A stretch of 64,000 nt of DNA from positions 61,592 through 125,591 of the forward strand of contig JASLTG010000005.1 in NCBI GenBank assembly GCA_030743005.1, given 5' to 3'. Positions 22,260 to 30,634 of the stretch are shown here, piece after piece. The DNA comes from Acidimicrobiales bacterium. Lineage in GTDB: Bacteria > Actinomycetota > Acidimicrobiia > Acidimicrobiales > Poriferisodalaceae. Made by a program: the position numbers and the translations under genes. Each line of letters opens with the position of its first letter. Within the stretch, counting starts at the first letter, position 1. The notes below the pieces were generated by a model. The model searched no databases. It saw nothing but the letters and a program-made list of their open reading frames with translations, and was not told where the DNA came from.

Positions 22260-23465
22260 TTGACGCCTAAACATGTTGATCTCGTAGTTGTTGGAGCTGG
22301 CATCATCGGTCTCGCAACGGCCCGCCAATATCTAGCCCAGCACCCCAGAGCATCAGTGCTGGTACTAGAGAGGGAGTCGGACTTAGCGTGGCACCAAACT
22401 GGCCGAAATTCTGGGGTCCTCCATTCCGGTATTTACTATGCACCTGGGTCAATGAAGGCTGAACTTGCAGTAGCCGGGCGAAGCTCCATGGTTAAATTTT
22501 GTGAGGAACGTGGCATCGATCACGAGATCTGCGGGAAAGTCATCGTTGCTACGCGGAACGATGAAATAGACCGTCTCCGAGCCCTGCAGGAACGGGCAGA
22601 CCTTAATGGACTTGACGCTGAACTGATCGACGCCTCCCGCCTGAATGAAATTGAACCTCACTGCGCGGGTATTGAAGCACTACATGTTCCATCTACAGGC
22701 ATTGTGTCTTATGCGGCAGTGTGCGAAGTGTTAGCAGCCGAAATAGAAGATCAAGGTGGGGTTATCAGCTACCAGACCCAAGTTTTGGCGATGGAAGAAT
22801 CCCACGAAGGCGCCCGCGTATCAACCTCGAAAGGAGAGATGGTCGCGGGACTAGTCGTTAACTGCGCTGGTCTTCGATGTGACCAGGTCGCAGAAATGGT
22901 TGGTGCATCAGAGGGAAATCGAATAGTGCCTTTTCGGGGTGAGTACTTTGAGTTGGTGCCACATCGTCGTGATTTGGTCCGAGGATTGATTTACCCAGTG
23001 CCGGATCCAAGCTTCCCCTTCTTAGGGGTGCATCTGACTCGAATGATCGACGGCTCGGTACATGCCGGTCCGAATGCTGTGCTAGCGATGGCTCGCGAGG
23101 GCTATAGATGGCGAGATATCGAACCTAGGCAAATCCGCGAGCACCTAGGGAATCAAGGGTTGTGGAAGTTGGCCCGTAAATATTGGCGCACGGGAGCTGG
23201 AGAGATATGGCGATCGGTGAGTAAGACCGCCTTTGTGCGTGCCTTGCAGCGATTGGTGCCGGACATCGTTGTTGAAGATTTGGAAACCAGCCCAGCCGGG
23301 GTGCGCGCCCAGGCAATGGACGCAGAAGGAGAATTACTGGATGATTTCGCCATTACTCAGGCCAGCAACAGCCTGCATGTCCTTAATGCGCCCAGTCCAG
23401 CAGCCACAGCAAGTCTAGAAATAGCGGGACAGATTGTCCGAATGATTGAGGCCCGCAGTGCCTGA
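22260..23465 (+). CDS. lhgO: L-2-hydroxyglutarate oxidase/dehydrogenase
   Basis: FAD enzyme that oxidises L-2-hydroxyglutarate to 2-oxoglutarate. 401 residues. FAD-binding VVVGAGIIGLATARQYL at the N-terminus, the family signature WHQTGRNSGVLHSGIYYAPGS in pieces, and VVNCAGLRCDQVAEM. The later segment PFRGEYFEL and the C-terminal DFAI/HVLNAPSPAATASL region also fit. TTG start with GAGGAG upstream. It ends one base before the convergent crotonase gene. Confidence 0.93.
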   Translation: MTPKHVDLVVVGAGIIGLATARQYLAQHPRASVLVLERESDLAWHQTGRNSGVLHSGIYYAPGSMKAELAVAGRSSMVKFCEERGIDHEICGKVIVATRNDEIDRLRALQERADLNGLDAELIDASRLNEIEPHCAGIEALHVPSTGIVSYAAVCEVLAAEIEDQGGVISYQTQVLAMEESHEGARVSTSKGEMVAGLVVNCAGLRCDQVAEMVGASEGNRIVPFRGEYFELVPHRRDLVRGLIYPVPDPSFPFLGVHLTRMIDGSVHAGPNAVLAMAREGYRWRDIEPRQIREHLGNQGLWKLARKYWRTGAGEIWRSVSKTAFVRALQRLVPDIVVEDLETSPAGVRAQAMDAEGELLDDFAITQASNSLHVLNAPSPAATASLEIAGQIVRMIEARSA

Positions 23466-23466
23466 T

Positions 23467-24264
23467 CTAGGAACTGTTTTGAGATCGCCCTCGACTTTGT
23501 ATATCAGCGACTCGCTGAGCCACCTTCTCAGGTTGGAAGTTGGTCTGCTTAAGCCAGTCCCTTCCCATTGAAGCTTCTATCTCCCACCCTTCAGCGATGG
23601 TGGTACTTGCGGTCCGTTCATAAGTTCTGACCATCTGCCGGACACCTTCTTGGTCGTTGGAACGAATGTCAGACGCTAGTGAGTGGACCGTTTCAAGGAG
23701 ACTGTCATGTGTAACGACTCTATTAACTAGCCCCCATTCAGCAGCAGTGGCGGCATCTATGTAGTTACCAGTCAAACTCATTTCTCGAGCCCGCCGGACA
23801 CCGATTGCTTGAGGAAGAAGCACGCTAAGTCCCCACCCAGGCATCACACCCACCCGGGCGTGCGTATCTGCGAAAGCCGCCCGATCCGACGCAATAAGAA
23901 AATCGCAAGCAAGCGCCAGTTCTAGTCCACCAGTCACGGCCACTCCGTTGACGGCCCCGATCAATGGTTTTGAGCGGCTGGGGAAAGGCCCACTGGCTTC
24001 CAAAGAGGCATCTGGGTCTATGTTCCCTCCGGACCCACCTAATTCTTTGAGGTCCAGCCCAGCACAAAACGCTGGATCAGCCCCAGTGAGCACTAAAACG
24101 TCTACATCAGGATCGTGGTCCAAGAAACCCAGGGCCTGAGGTAGCGCTTTAAGAACGTCGCTACTCAAAGCATTTCGAGCCTCAGGGCGATTTAAGGTCA
24201 CCACACCTACCCCTTCGATGACAGATGTGAGCACGGCCCCATTTGCGAACTGAGTAGTTGTCAT
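23467..24264 (-). CDS. Enoyl-CoA hydratase/isomerase (crotonase) family protein
   Basis: 265 residues with the crotonase core: VVTLNRPEARNALSSDV, the oxyanion-hole ADPAFCAGLDLKEL and AVNGVAVTGGLELALACDF, which keeps the first catalytic glutamate (GGLELAL). The second glutamate of true hydratases, normally in a PEI motif, is replaced by FADTHARVGVMPGWG, as in a subset of actinobacterial homologues. It may be an isomerase or another acyl-CoA enzyme rather than a hydratase. The ATG at 24264 lies 7 bases after AAGGGA; an ATG 6 bases upstream is too close. Confidence 0.88.
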   Translation of the reverse strand: MTTTQFANGAVLTSVIEGVGVVTLNRPEARNALSSDVLKALPQALGFLDHDPDVDVLVLTGADPAFCAGLDLKELGGSGGNIDPDASLEASGPFPSRSKPLIGAVNGVAVTGGLELALACDFLIASDRAAFADTHARVGVMPGWGLSVLLPQAIGVRRAREMSLTGNYIDAATAAEWGLVNRVVTHDSLLETVHSLASDIRSNDQEGVRQMVRTYERTASTTIAEGWEIEASMGRDWLKQTNFQPEKVAQRVADIQSRGRSQNSS

Positions 24265-24320
24265 CCACATGTCCCTTCTCTTCAGAATTGACATCTATTC
24301 TGCCCACATAAGGAGTCTGC

Positions 24321-24893
24321 ATGCCGATGATTGAAGGAATGGTTTTGTTCCCGGGCGCTGGTGGCTCGAAGGAGCATGCGACCCTAGCGGCATTGGAAGA
24401 CTCACTATCGCCGTTACCTGTTATCAGACGCGAATTCTTGTATCGCCGCGACGGAAAACGTGTACCTCCCAGAGCTCCGAAATTGGTTGCCGAACTTATC
24501 GAGGAACAACAGGCGATCGCAGACCAATTGGGGTGTCGACCAGATCGACTGGTGTATGGGGGCCGTTCGATGGGAGGTCGGGTGTGTTCAATGGCGGTGG
24601 CTGAAGGAATGCCTGCCGCCGGACTACTTCTACTGAGTTATCCGCTTCACCCGCCCGACAAGCCCGACAAGTTACGTGTTGAACATTTCGATGACATCAA
24701 AGTGCCATGCCTATTTGTGTCCGGAGACAATGATCCGTTCGGCTCTCCGGAAGAGTTTGGTCAACACCTGACGCAGATAAAAGGGAAAGTGACCAGCAAA
24801 TTCCTGGACGGTGGACGACATGACCCAAAAAGTCGGGCCCATGTCGCGACAATCATTCAAGTCGTAAACGACTGGGTCGCGTCGTCAAAATAG
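24321..24893 (+). CDS. Alpha/beta hydrolase of the KANL3/Tex30-dienelactone hydrolase type
   Basis: 190 residues. The nucleophile elbow is GGRSMGGR, the acid is in VSGDNDPFGSPEE and the histidine in DGGRHDPK, so a full Ser-Asp-His triad is present. The N-terminal VLFPGAGGSKEH provides the oxyanion hole. No signal peptide, so cytosolic. The substrate is unknown. AAGGAG precedes the ATG. It faces the MFS gene with 11 bases between the stops. Confidence 0.85.
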   Translation: MPMIEGMVLFPGAGGSKEHATLAALEDSLSPLPVIRREFLYRRDGKRVPPRAPKLVAELIEEQQAIADQLGCRPDRLVYGGRSMGGRVCSMAVAEGMPAAGLLLLSYPLHPPDKPDKLRVEHFDDIKVPCLFVSGDNDPFGSPEEFGQHLTQIKGKVTSKFLDGGRHDPKSRAHVATIIQVVNDWVASSK

Positions 24894-24904
24894 AGCGCAG
24901 TACT

Positions 24905-26410
24905 TCAACAACCCAAAGGCTCAATATCCTCCGGATTCAGGGTCTCTAATTCTTGCCTGGTGCCTTCATAAAATCGTTTCCAAACGATCACTGCGGCGAT
25001 GAGTGGACCTACCCAAAGAACTGTCATAGCGGGCCCAAAAGAACCCCAGCGCAACCGCATCCAGCCTGCGGCCACAATCCCGATGGACCCGCCAACAACG
25101 CCGATTGCTCCCACGATCGTCGCGGCTCGAGCTCGCACTGCAGTAGGGAACATTTCAGCTCGATATACACCTATTGCCGGCAATAGGCCACTGGCCAGGG
25201 TGATAGCAGCCAAAGCAAGGGGCCAGAGTAGAACTCCAGAAGAGTTGAAGAAGATAGTTGTAAAGCCAAGCCCGAGTACTGTCGCCACCCCAACGACGAT
25301 TCTTCTACCGCGCAAATCGGCTACCCGTCCTGCTATGTAAAGACCGATGCCTCCTGGAGTGGCGGTTGTCACCACGAACAGACTGACGTCCAAGGCACTG
25401 AAGCCATGCTCGTCACGCAAATATTCGTTTCTGAACCAATCAATGGGTGAAAGAAAGAGGCCCAGCAAGAAATACGTTCCCCCCAGTAACGCTAAAGGTC
25501 TCCAGTAGTTACTTAACTTAAGGCCGGTTACATGATTAATGAATCTTCGACTTTCGGGAAGTCGACGAACGGTGCCAACGATCAGTGGGATCATCAACAC
25601 CGGGATCAAGAAAATAAGGCGCCAGGACCACTCAGCGACATCGGCTACGGGTTGGGCCCACACAACAAAACCAGCTCCTAAAGCCGCCGAAAGACCCAGC
25701 ACGGAGAGACCCCAAGCGCGACTACCCGCTGGTAGTTCTTCCAGAGCGAAAACGACGATTATTGCGCCGAGTGTTGCATTAGAGGTCCTCACTACTACGA
25801 GACAAACAGCGAAGATTTCTATGGAGGGAGCGAGAGCGGCAGCGCATGAGAATGCGATTCCAAAAGCCATCGCCCAAGCAAGGATACGTCGTCGTCCATG
25901 CCGGTCAGCAAGTACGGCAAACCCGATAGCCAACAAGGTGCCGACGCGAATGAGAGCTCCGAGCAATCCTTGACTTAGCTGGTTCACCCTAAATTCATCT
26001 GCCGCGTATGTGTGTGTCTCGGCCGGAGCGTTGGAGAGAAAGCCTGAAAGTAACGCAATGGCACACAAAGTGGAGAAAATTGTTGTCGCTCTCTGTCCCA
26101 AATGATCAGGAGGAGCCCAAAAGGGAGCGGAGCCGTCATCGCGACGGTTACGAAGAGCGTGACGAACTGGCCAATGGAAAAGAAAGCCAAACCATGGAAT
26201 CGAGAGCTCATAGTCAAATCGTTCAATGACTACGTGTTTGTTCGGTTCTGAAGTAACGGTGAGGGTCCTCTTGTAAGCCTTGAATGGACCATCAATCAGT
26301 GAAAATCGGTTGCTCCCTAGATCTTTTTCTTGAACTAAGTCGGTTCTTGGGCGACGAACGCGTCTAAGCCCGTCATCGTCTAATTGATGTGTTATTTCCA
26401 AATGAGTCAC
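24905..26410 (-). CDS. Major facilitator superfamily transporter with N-terminal soluble extension
   Basis: About 501 residues. Residues 1-105 are soluble and contain a beta-rich segment (FSLIDGPFKAYKRTLTV, VIERFDYELSIPWFGFLF). Membrane helices start near residue 110 and number about twelve. The loop 2-3 motif of MFS appears as LADRHGRRRIL, and its repeat as VADLRGRRIVVG. The substrate is not apparent. The start is set at GTG 26410, which follows AAGGAG at 11 bases; the frame is open further upstream but would overlap murA. Divergent from murA with 44 bases between. Confidence 0.85.
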   Translation of the reverse strand: MTHLEITHQLDDDGLRRVRRPRTDLVQEKDLGSNRFSLIDGPFKAYKRTLTVTSEPNKHVVIERFDYELSIPWFGFLFHWPVRHALRNRRDDGSAPFWAPPDHLGQRATTIFSTLCAIALLSGFLSNAPAETHTYAADEFRVNQLSQGLLGALIRVGTLLAIGFAVLADRHGRRRILAWAMAFGIAFSCAAALAPSIEIFAVCLVVVRTSNATLGAIIVVFALEELPAGSRAWGLSVLGLSAALGAGFVVWAQPVADVAEWSWRLIFLIPVLMIPLIVGTVRRLPESRRFINHVTGLKLSNYWRPLALLGGTYFLLGLFLSPIDWFRNEYLRDEHGFSALDVSLFVVTTATPGGIGLYIAGRVADLRGRRIVVGVATVLGLGFTTIFFNSSGVLLWPLALAAITLASGLLPAIGVYRAEMFPTAVRARAATIVGAIGVVGGSIGIVAAGWMRLRWGSFGPAMTVLWVGPLIAAVIVWKRFYEGTRQELETLNPEDIEPLGC

Positions 26411-26454
26411 GGGAGTGATGTCTCCTTCGCCTCTCGGATGAACATACTGGAGGG

Positions 26455-27702
26455 ATGGATAAATTCCTTGTGCGGGGCAGTGGACCTTTAGATGGGGACC
26501 TTCGTATTGGCGGAGCGAAGAATAGTGCCCTAAAACTGATGGCAGCATCACTGTTGGCCGAAGGCTCAACTTCACTAACTAATGTTCCCGACATAACAGA
26601 TGTTGCGATCATGGCCGAGTTGCTTGAAGCCATGGGAGTGAATATTGAAAGGACGGGTCAGCGCATCGATATCGATGTCCCCAGTGAGATCGATCCAGTG
26701 GCGCCCTATAGCTTGGTAGAACGCATGAGGGCTTCCATAGTTGTTTTGGGTCCGCTACTCGCGAGAATTGGTCGGGCCAGAGTAGCGATGCCGGGGGGAG
26801 ACGACTTCGGCTCTCGTCCGATCGATATGCACCTACAGGGTCTGGAACAATTGGGTGCCACTTTTTCCTATGAACACGGGGATATAAGTGGCCAGGCTGA
26901 CCGATTGATTGGATCCGAGGTGTTCTTGGAGTTTCCGTCGGTAGGAGCTACCGAAAATTTGTTGATGGCGTCGGTTCTAGCTGAAGGTGTGACGGTCATC
27001 GAAAATGCAGCGAGGGAACCAGAAATTACCGACCTCGCCAATTTTCTGTCACAAATGGGAGCTCAAATCGAAGGAGTAGGAACTTCTCGTCTTAGCGTCA
27101 AAGGTGTTGAGACGCTGAGTCCTGTTACCTACTCGGTGATTCCTGACCGAATAGAAGCAGCAACATACCTCTCCGCTTTGGCTGTCTGTGGGGGACAGAT
27201 TCGACTACAAGGGGCCCGCCCGGATCACATGGAGATGCTTCTTCGCAAGCTAGAAGAGATGGGTATGATCCTGGAAGAAGACGATTCAGGCCTGCTGGCT
27301 ACGGTCACTGACCGTCTTAAAGCTGTCGACGTATCTACGCTCCCTTACCCGGGGTTAGCTACTGACTACAAGCCGTTTCTGGTTGCTGCGCTCACTGTTT
27401 CAGATGGGGTGGGAATGGTCACAGAGAACATCTTTGCCGGACGGTTCCGATACATAGACGAGTTGGTTCGGATGGGTGCCGAAATACGAGCTGAAGGTCG
27501 TCACGCGGTAGTACGTGGTGTTGAACGGCTGTCAGGTGCTCCCGTAAGAGCCCACGACATACGGGCTGGAGCCGCTTTGGTGGTAGCGGGATTGGCAGCG
27601 GATGGAGAAACGGCTATTTCGAACGCACATCACGTAGACCGGGGATATGAAGATTTGGCAGGTAAGCTCTCGTCCGTCGGCGCCCAAGTGACGCGAACTT
27701 GA
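26455..27702 (+). CDS. murA: UDP-N-acetylglucosamine 1-carboxyvinyltransferase, Asp-type
   Basis: First committed step of peptidoglycan synthesis: moves enolpyruvate from PEP to UDP-GlcNAc. 415 residues. GGAKNSALKLMAASLLA at the N-terminus and the later RPDHMEMLLRKLEEMG and YPGLATDYKPF motifs fit MurA. The residue of the catalytic Cys115 of E. coli is Asp116 here (PGGDDFGSRPID), the same change known in Mycobacterium that prevents fosfomycin adduct formation. CATACT lies 6 bases before the ATG, suggesting a leaderless mRNA, although the bases between read GGAGGG. Confidence 0.96.
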   Translation: MDKFLVRGSGPLDGDLRIGGAKNSALKLMAASLLAEGSTSLTNVPDITDVAIMAELLEAMGVNIERTGQRIDIDVPSEIDPVAPYSLVERMRASIVVLGPLLARIGRARVAMPGGDDFGSRPIDMHLQGLEQLGATFSYEHGDISGQADRLIGSEVFLEFPSVGATENLLMASVLAEGVTVIENAAREPEITDLANFLSQMGAQIEGVGTSRLSVKGVETLSPVTYSVIPDRIEAATYLSALAVCGGQIRLQGARPDHMEMLLRKLEEMGMILEEDDSGLLATVTDRLKAVDVSTLPYPGLATDYKPFLVAALTVSDGVGMVTENIFAGRFRYIDELVRMGAEIRAEGRHAVVRGVERLSGAPVRAHDIRAGAALVVAGLAADGETAISNAHHVDRGYEDLAGKLSSVGAQVTRT

Positions 27703-27730
27703 TTGATGATCTACTAACCGACTGTCTTAG

Positions 27731-28687
27731 ATGAACCGGCCGAGCACAGATCCCATCGCCTTGTTTGAGGCAGCACGTGAAGGGAAGCGTCTAGCGCTTG
27801 CCAGACTTATGTCCCTCGTGGAACGCGGAGGCGACGAAGCTCGTGTGTTGGGAGCTCACACATACTCTCAAGTCGGAGCCGCGTACACGGTCGGAATGAC
27901 GGGTGCACCAGGCTCCGGAAAGTCCAGTCTCGCTGCCGAACTGGCTTCAGTTGTTCGCTCAGAACAGCAACGACTAGCGATTCTGGCAGTCGACCCCTCA
28001 TCTCCATTCACCGGTGGAGCGATCTTGGGTGATCGAGTTCGCATGCAAGACCATGTGACGGACGACGGAATTTATATCCGATCCATGGCGACCCGAGGTC
28101 ATCTGGGAGGGCTGAGTCTCGCTACACCCCAAGCCATCCGAGTTCTTGACGCACTGAATTGGCCCTGGATACTCGTTGAAACAGTCGGAGTTGGGCAAGT
28201 AGAGGTCGAAATAGCAGGAGCCGCAGATACGACAATCGTGGTTGTTAACCCGGGTTGGGGAGATGCAGTTCAAGCTAATAAAGCTGGATTGATGGAAGTA
28301 GCGGACATCTTTGTGGTCAATAAATCCGATCGTAAAGGCGCGGACGACACTCGACGAGATATTCAGCAGATGCTTGAACTTTCATCTCTCGGAGACTGGG
28401 AACCCCCGATCGTGATGACTGTGGCCACCGACCAACTTGGTGCTGATGAACTATGGCAAACGGTCGGAGAACATCGGTCCTACCTTGAAGAAAGTGGTGA
28501 GCTTGAGGCACGACGCAAGCTTCGCGTTCAGGCTGAACTGACTGAAATCGTGAATCGAAGCCTCGAACAACGAGTAATTACCGCAATGGAGGGTCCGGAG
28601 ACAGCGGACCTAAAAGAGAAATTGGCGCGCGGCGAAATTGACCCGTACGCAGCGGCAGCTCGCCTTATTGATTTGTCTGATGGTTGA
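27731..28687 (+). CDS. meaB: MeaB/ArgK-type G3E GTPase
   Basis: 318 residues. Chaperone that protects and reloads B12-dependent methylmalonyl-CoA mutase. P-loop GMTGAPGSGKSSL, DPSSPFTGGAILGDRVRM, the RSMATRGHLGGLS switch, LVETVGVGQVEVEIAGAADTTIVV and the GTP base motif VNKSD. No mutase subunit is present in the window, so its partner is encoded elsewhere. It sits 28 bases after murA and ends one base before a convergent gene. Confidence 0.95.
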   Translation: MNRPSTDPIALFEAAREGKRLALARLMSLVERGGDEARVLGAHTYSQVGAAYTVGMTGAPGSGKSSLAAELASVVRSEQQRLAILAVDPSSPFTGGAILGDRVRMQDHVTDDGIYIRSMATRGHLGGLSLATPQAIRVLDALNWPWILVETVGVGQVEVEIAGAADTTIVVVNPGWGDAVQANKAGLMEVADIFVVNKSDRKGADDTRRDIQQMLELSSLGDWEPPIVMTVATDQLGADELWQTVGEHRSYLEESGELEARRKLRVQAELTEIVNRSLEQRVITAMEGPETADLKEKLARGEIDPYAAAARLIDLSDG

Positions 28688-28688
28688 A

Positions 28689-29816
28689 CTAATCGAGCTC
28701 GCCTCGCGCTAAAGCGAACACGGCCTCTCTTTCAGTTGGAGACAGATCGAGGTCCAAAAGGCGAAGTTCGGCTGCTTCGCGTACTTGAGCGAAGACCTCC
28801 GCAGCACCGAATTCGTTCACAAAAACCTTGGCGAATCTTTTCCTGAGGCTGCTAATGAGTAATCGAGCTAGCCGTCCGTTATCCGATTCAGCTGTTCGGA
28901 GAATCACGTATGTCACAGCGGCATCAAATGATGAGGATCCGCGAGATGACCTACTCCAGTTCAACACTATGGGTCTACCGTTACTCAGCTTGATGGTGCC
29001 TGGATGGAGGTCCAAGTGGACGATGGAATCACCTTCACTAACGCGCTCCCAATCTGACGGAGCGGCGATCTTTCCGAGTGCTTTGTGTAAACGGGCAAGG
29101 TTTTTTGCATGTCTATTCAAGGTCCATGGCCTTGATGTGAGGTCTTCCAACATTGTTGGACCCTCGATGCGCTCCATCACGAGCGAAGACCCAGATAAGC
29201 GTTCAACCAGGCGGGGGGCAGGAAACCCTGTAGATGCCATTAGCTCCAAAGCTTCAGCTTCTCGTGACAAGTCCAACTCTCGGGTACTTGTGCGAACCAC
29301 ATGATCCGGTCCGTAGTGGCGCAGCTCCCACTCAGAACCCACGTTGATGAGTCCTCCCGGTTCCACCCCTGTTCCCGCCTCTTGTCGTTGGAGAATTCTT
29401 GTTCGGAGACTCCTCAAGTTTCGTCGCCAGATTGCAGTCAGAATTGGTTTGGCAACTCTTTCTCCCGTCCTGCCTGCGAAATGCCATGGCAAATCAATGG
29501 ACTCATCCCAACTAAAGCGTGTTCCCGCCGAAATAGGAGAAAGAGTGAACCGGCCGACTCCGGCCACGAGGCCCGAATGTTTAACAGCCATGAGTTTTTC
29601 GGGCTCCCACTCAACCACTTCCATATGGTCGCGAAGCCGAAAAGGACCGACACCTGTTAGACAAACAAATGTAACTCCGCGACCTTCGGAGACCTCCGAT
29701 GTCAACTCCACACTGAGCGCATCCATCATCCACTCAGAATGCTTCGTGACGTCTCGTAAATAGCCCCATACCTCTTCAGGGGCCGCGGGGAGATCTATCG
29801 AGACTTGGATTTCCAT
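28689..29816 (-). CDS. SRPBCC domain fused to a degenerate APH-type kinase fold
   Basis: 375 residues in two parts. Residues 1-145 form an SRPBCC/START-like lipid-binding domain (EIQVSIDLPAAPEEVWGYL, then WDESIDLPWHFAG). Residues about 155-345 follow the aminoglycoside phosphotransferase/choline kinase fold, ending in HLDLHPGTI (267-275) and RPIVLNWSRSSRG. The catalytic Asp269 is kept, but the metal-binding Asn is Thr274 and the second metal-binding Asp is Asn286, each one base change away. This suggests a pseudokinase that binds rather than phosphorylates. No signal peptide. Function unknown. Confidence 0.8.
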   Translation of the reverse strand: MEIQVSIDLPAAPEEVWGYLRDVTKHSEWMMDALSVELTSEVSEGRGVTFVCLTGVGPFRLRDHMEVVEWEPEKLMAVKHSGLVAGVGRFTLSPISAGTRFSWDESIDLPWHFAGRTGERVAKPILTAIWRRNLRSLRTRILQRQEAGTGVEPGGLINVGSEWELRHYGPDHVVRTSTRELDLSREAEALELMASTGFPAPRLVERLSGSSLVMERIEGPTMLEDLTSRPWTLNRHAKNLARLHKALGKIAAPSDWERVSEGDSIVHLDLHPGTIKLSNGRPIVLNWSRSSRGSSSFDAAVTYVILRTAESDNGRLARLLISSLRKRFAKVFVNEFGAAEVFAQVREAAELRLLDLDLSPTEREAVFALARGELD

Positions 29817-29846
29817 CGACCTTTGCCCCCAAATTTCGGAACATAA

Positions 29847-30608
29847 TTAAGAACTACCTGAAGCGTAGACCGACACATGATGATCGCTACTGCTCGTGAA
29901 CGGGCTTCGATGCCAATCTTGCCACCGCTCCACCAAATCTAAGCCATGTCGAGCGGCTACCTGGTCCAGTTCATCGGGCGTCTTGATAAGTATTCGCCAA
30001 GGTCTAAGGATGGGCCCAGCTTCACCTACCTGGACGCTTTGGCCTCGCACAACCCCGGAGATCTTTTCTCGGATTGTGATATTGAGCACAGTTGCTTTTG
30101 TCATGTGGCGGGACTCAACAGCTCTGGTCGGCAGAAGAGGATAATTAGATGGGACAAAGGCTTCTAAAACGAATAAGCCGTCTGGTGTTAAGCGATCGCT
30201 GACGAGCTGAAGACATTTTTCTTGGTCGTCCGGATTGACGAGATTAAAAAACGTGTTGTAGGCGCAAAAAATTACCTTGAATGGCCCAGTCGGAAGCCAG
30301 CTGGCCATATCGGCCAAATGGGTGGTGACGAGCCCCGAAGTATCTCTAGCTGTTAGACGTTTGAGCATTTCTGAAGATGAATCCACACCGGTGATGGGTA
30401 CTCCGGCGGCGGCTATTGGTAGCGCTAAGCGACCAGTACCGACACCTAGCTCTAAGACATCGAGACCTTCAGAAAGGTTGCTTATGAGCGCTGCAGTCCC
30501 CTCAACATCTGTTACCTGCTGGTACCAATCGTCGTAGACATCGGCAAAGGCGTCTCCGTAAGTTGAACACAGGTAGTTGACTGAATTCGACAGCTCCATG
30601 TCGCTCAC
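29847..30608 (-). CDS. SAM-dependent class I methyltransferase
   Basis: 253 residues. Motif I is VLELGVGTGRLALPIAAAG, followed by the acidic residue in GVDSSSEML, and the post-I and motif II region (FKVIFCAYNTFFNL). These bind S-adenosylmethionine. The closing beta-rich part (PWRILIKTPDELDQVAARHGLDLVERW) is common in small-molecule methyltransferases. The substrate cannot be told. Start is either GTG 30608 or ATG 30599; no strong ribosome binding site. Divergent from the cysteine desulfurase gene. Confidence 0.87.
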   Translation of the reverse strand: MSDMELSNSVNYLCSTYGDAFADVYDDWYQQVTDVEGTAALISNLSEGLDVLELGVGTGRLALPIAAAGVPITGVDSSSEMLKRLTARDTSGLVTTHLADMASWLPTGPFKVIFCAYNTFFNLVNPDDQEKCLQLVSDRLTPDGLFVLEAFVPSNYPLLPTRAVESRHMTKATVLNITIREKISGVVRGQSVQVGEAGPILRPWRILIKTPDELDQVAARHGLDLVERWQDWHRSPFTSSSDHHVSVYASGSS

Positions 30609-30634
30609 TTTATTTGGGGCGTAGCCTTGGAGTG

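Noticed and set aside
26411..26575. N-terminal extension of the MFS gene into murA
   Set aside because: It would overlap murA by 120 bases and lacks a ribosome binding site, while GTG 26410 has one.
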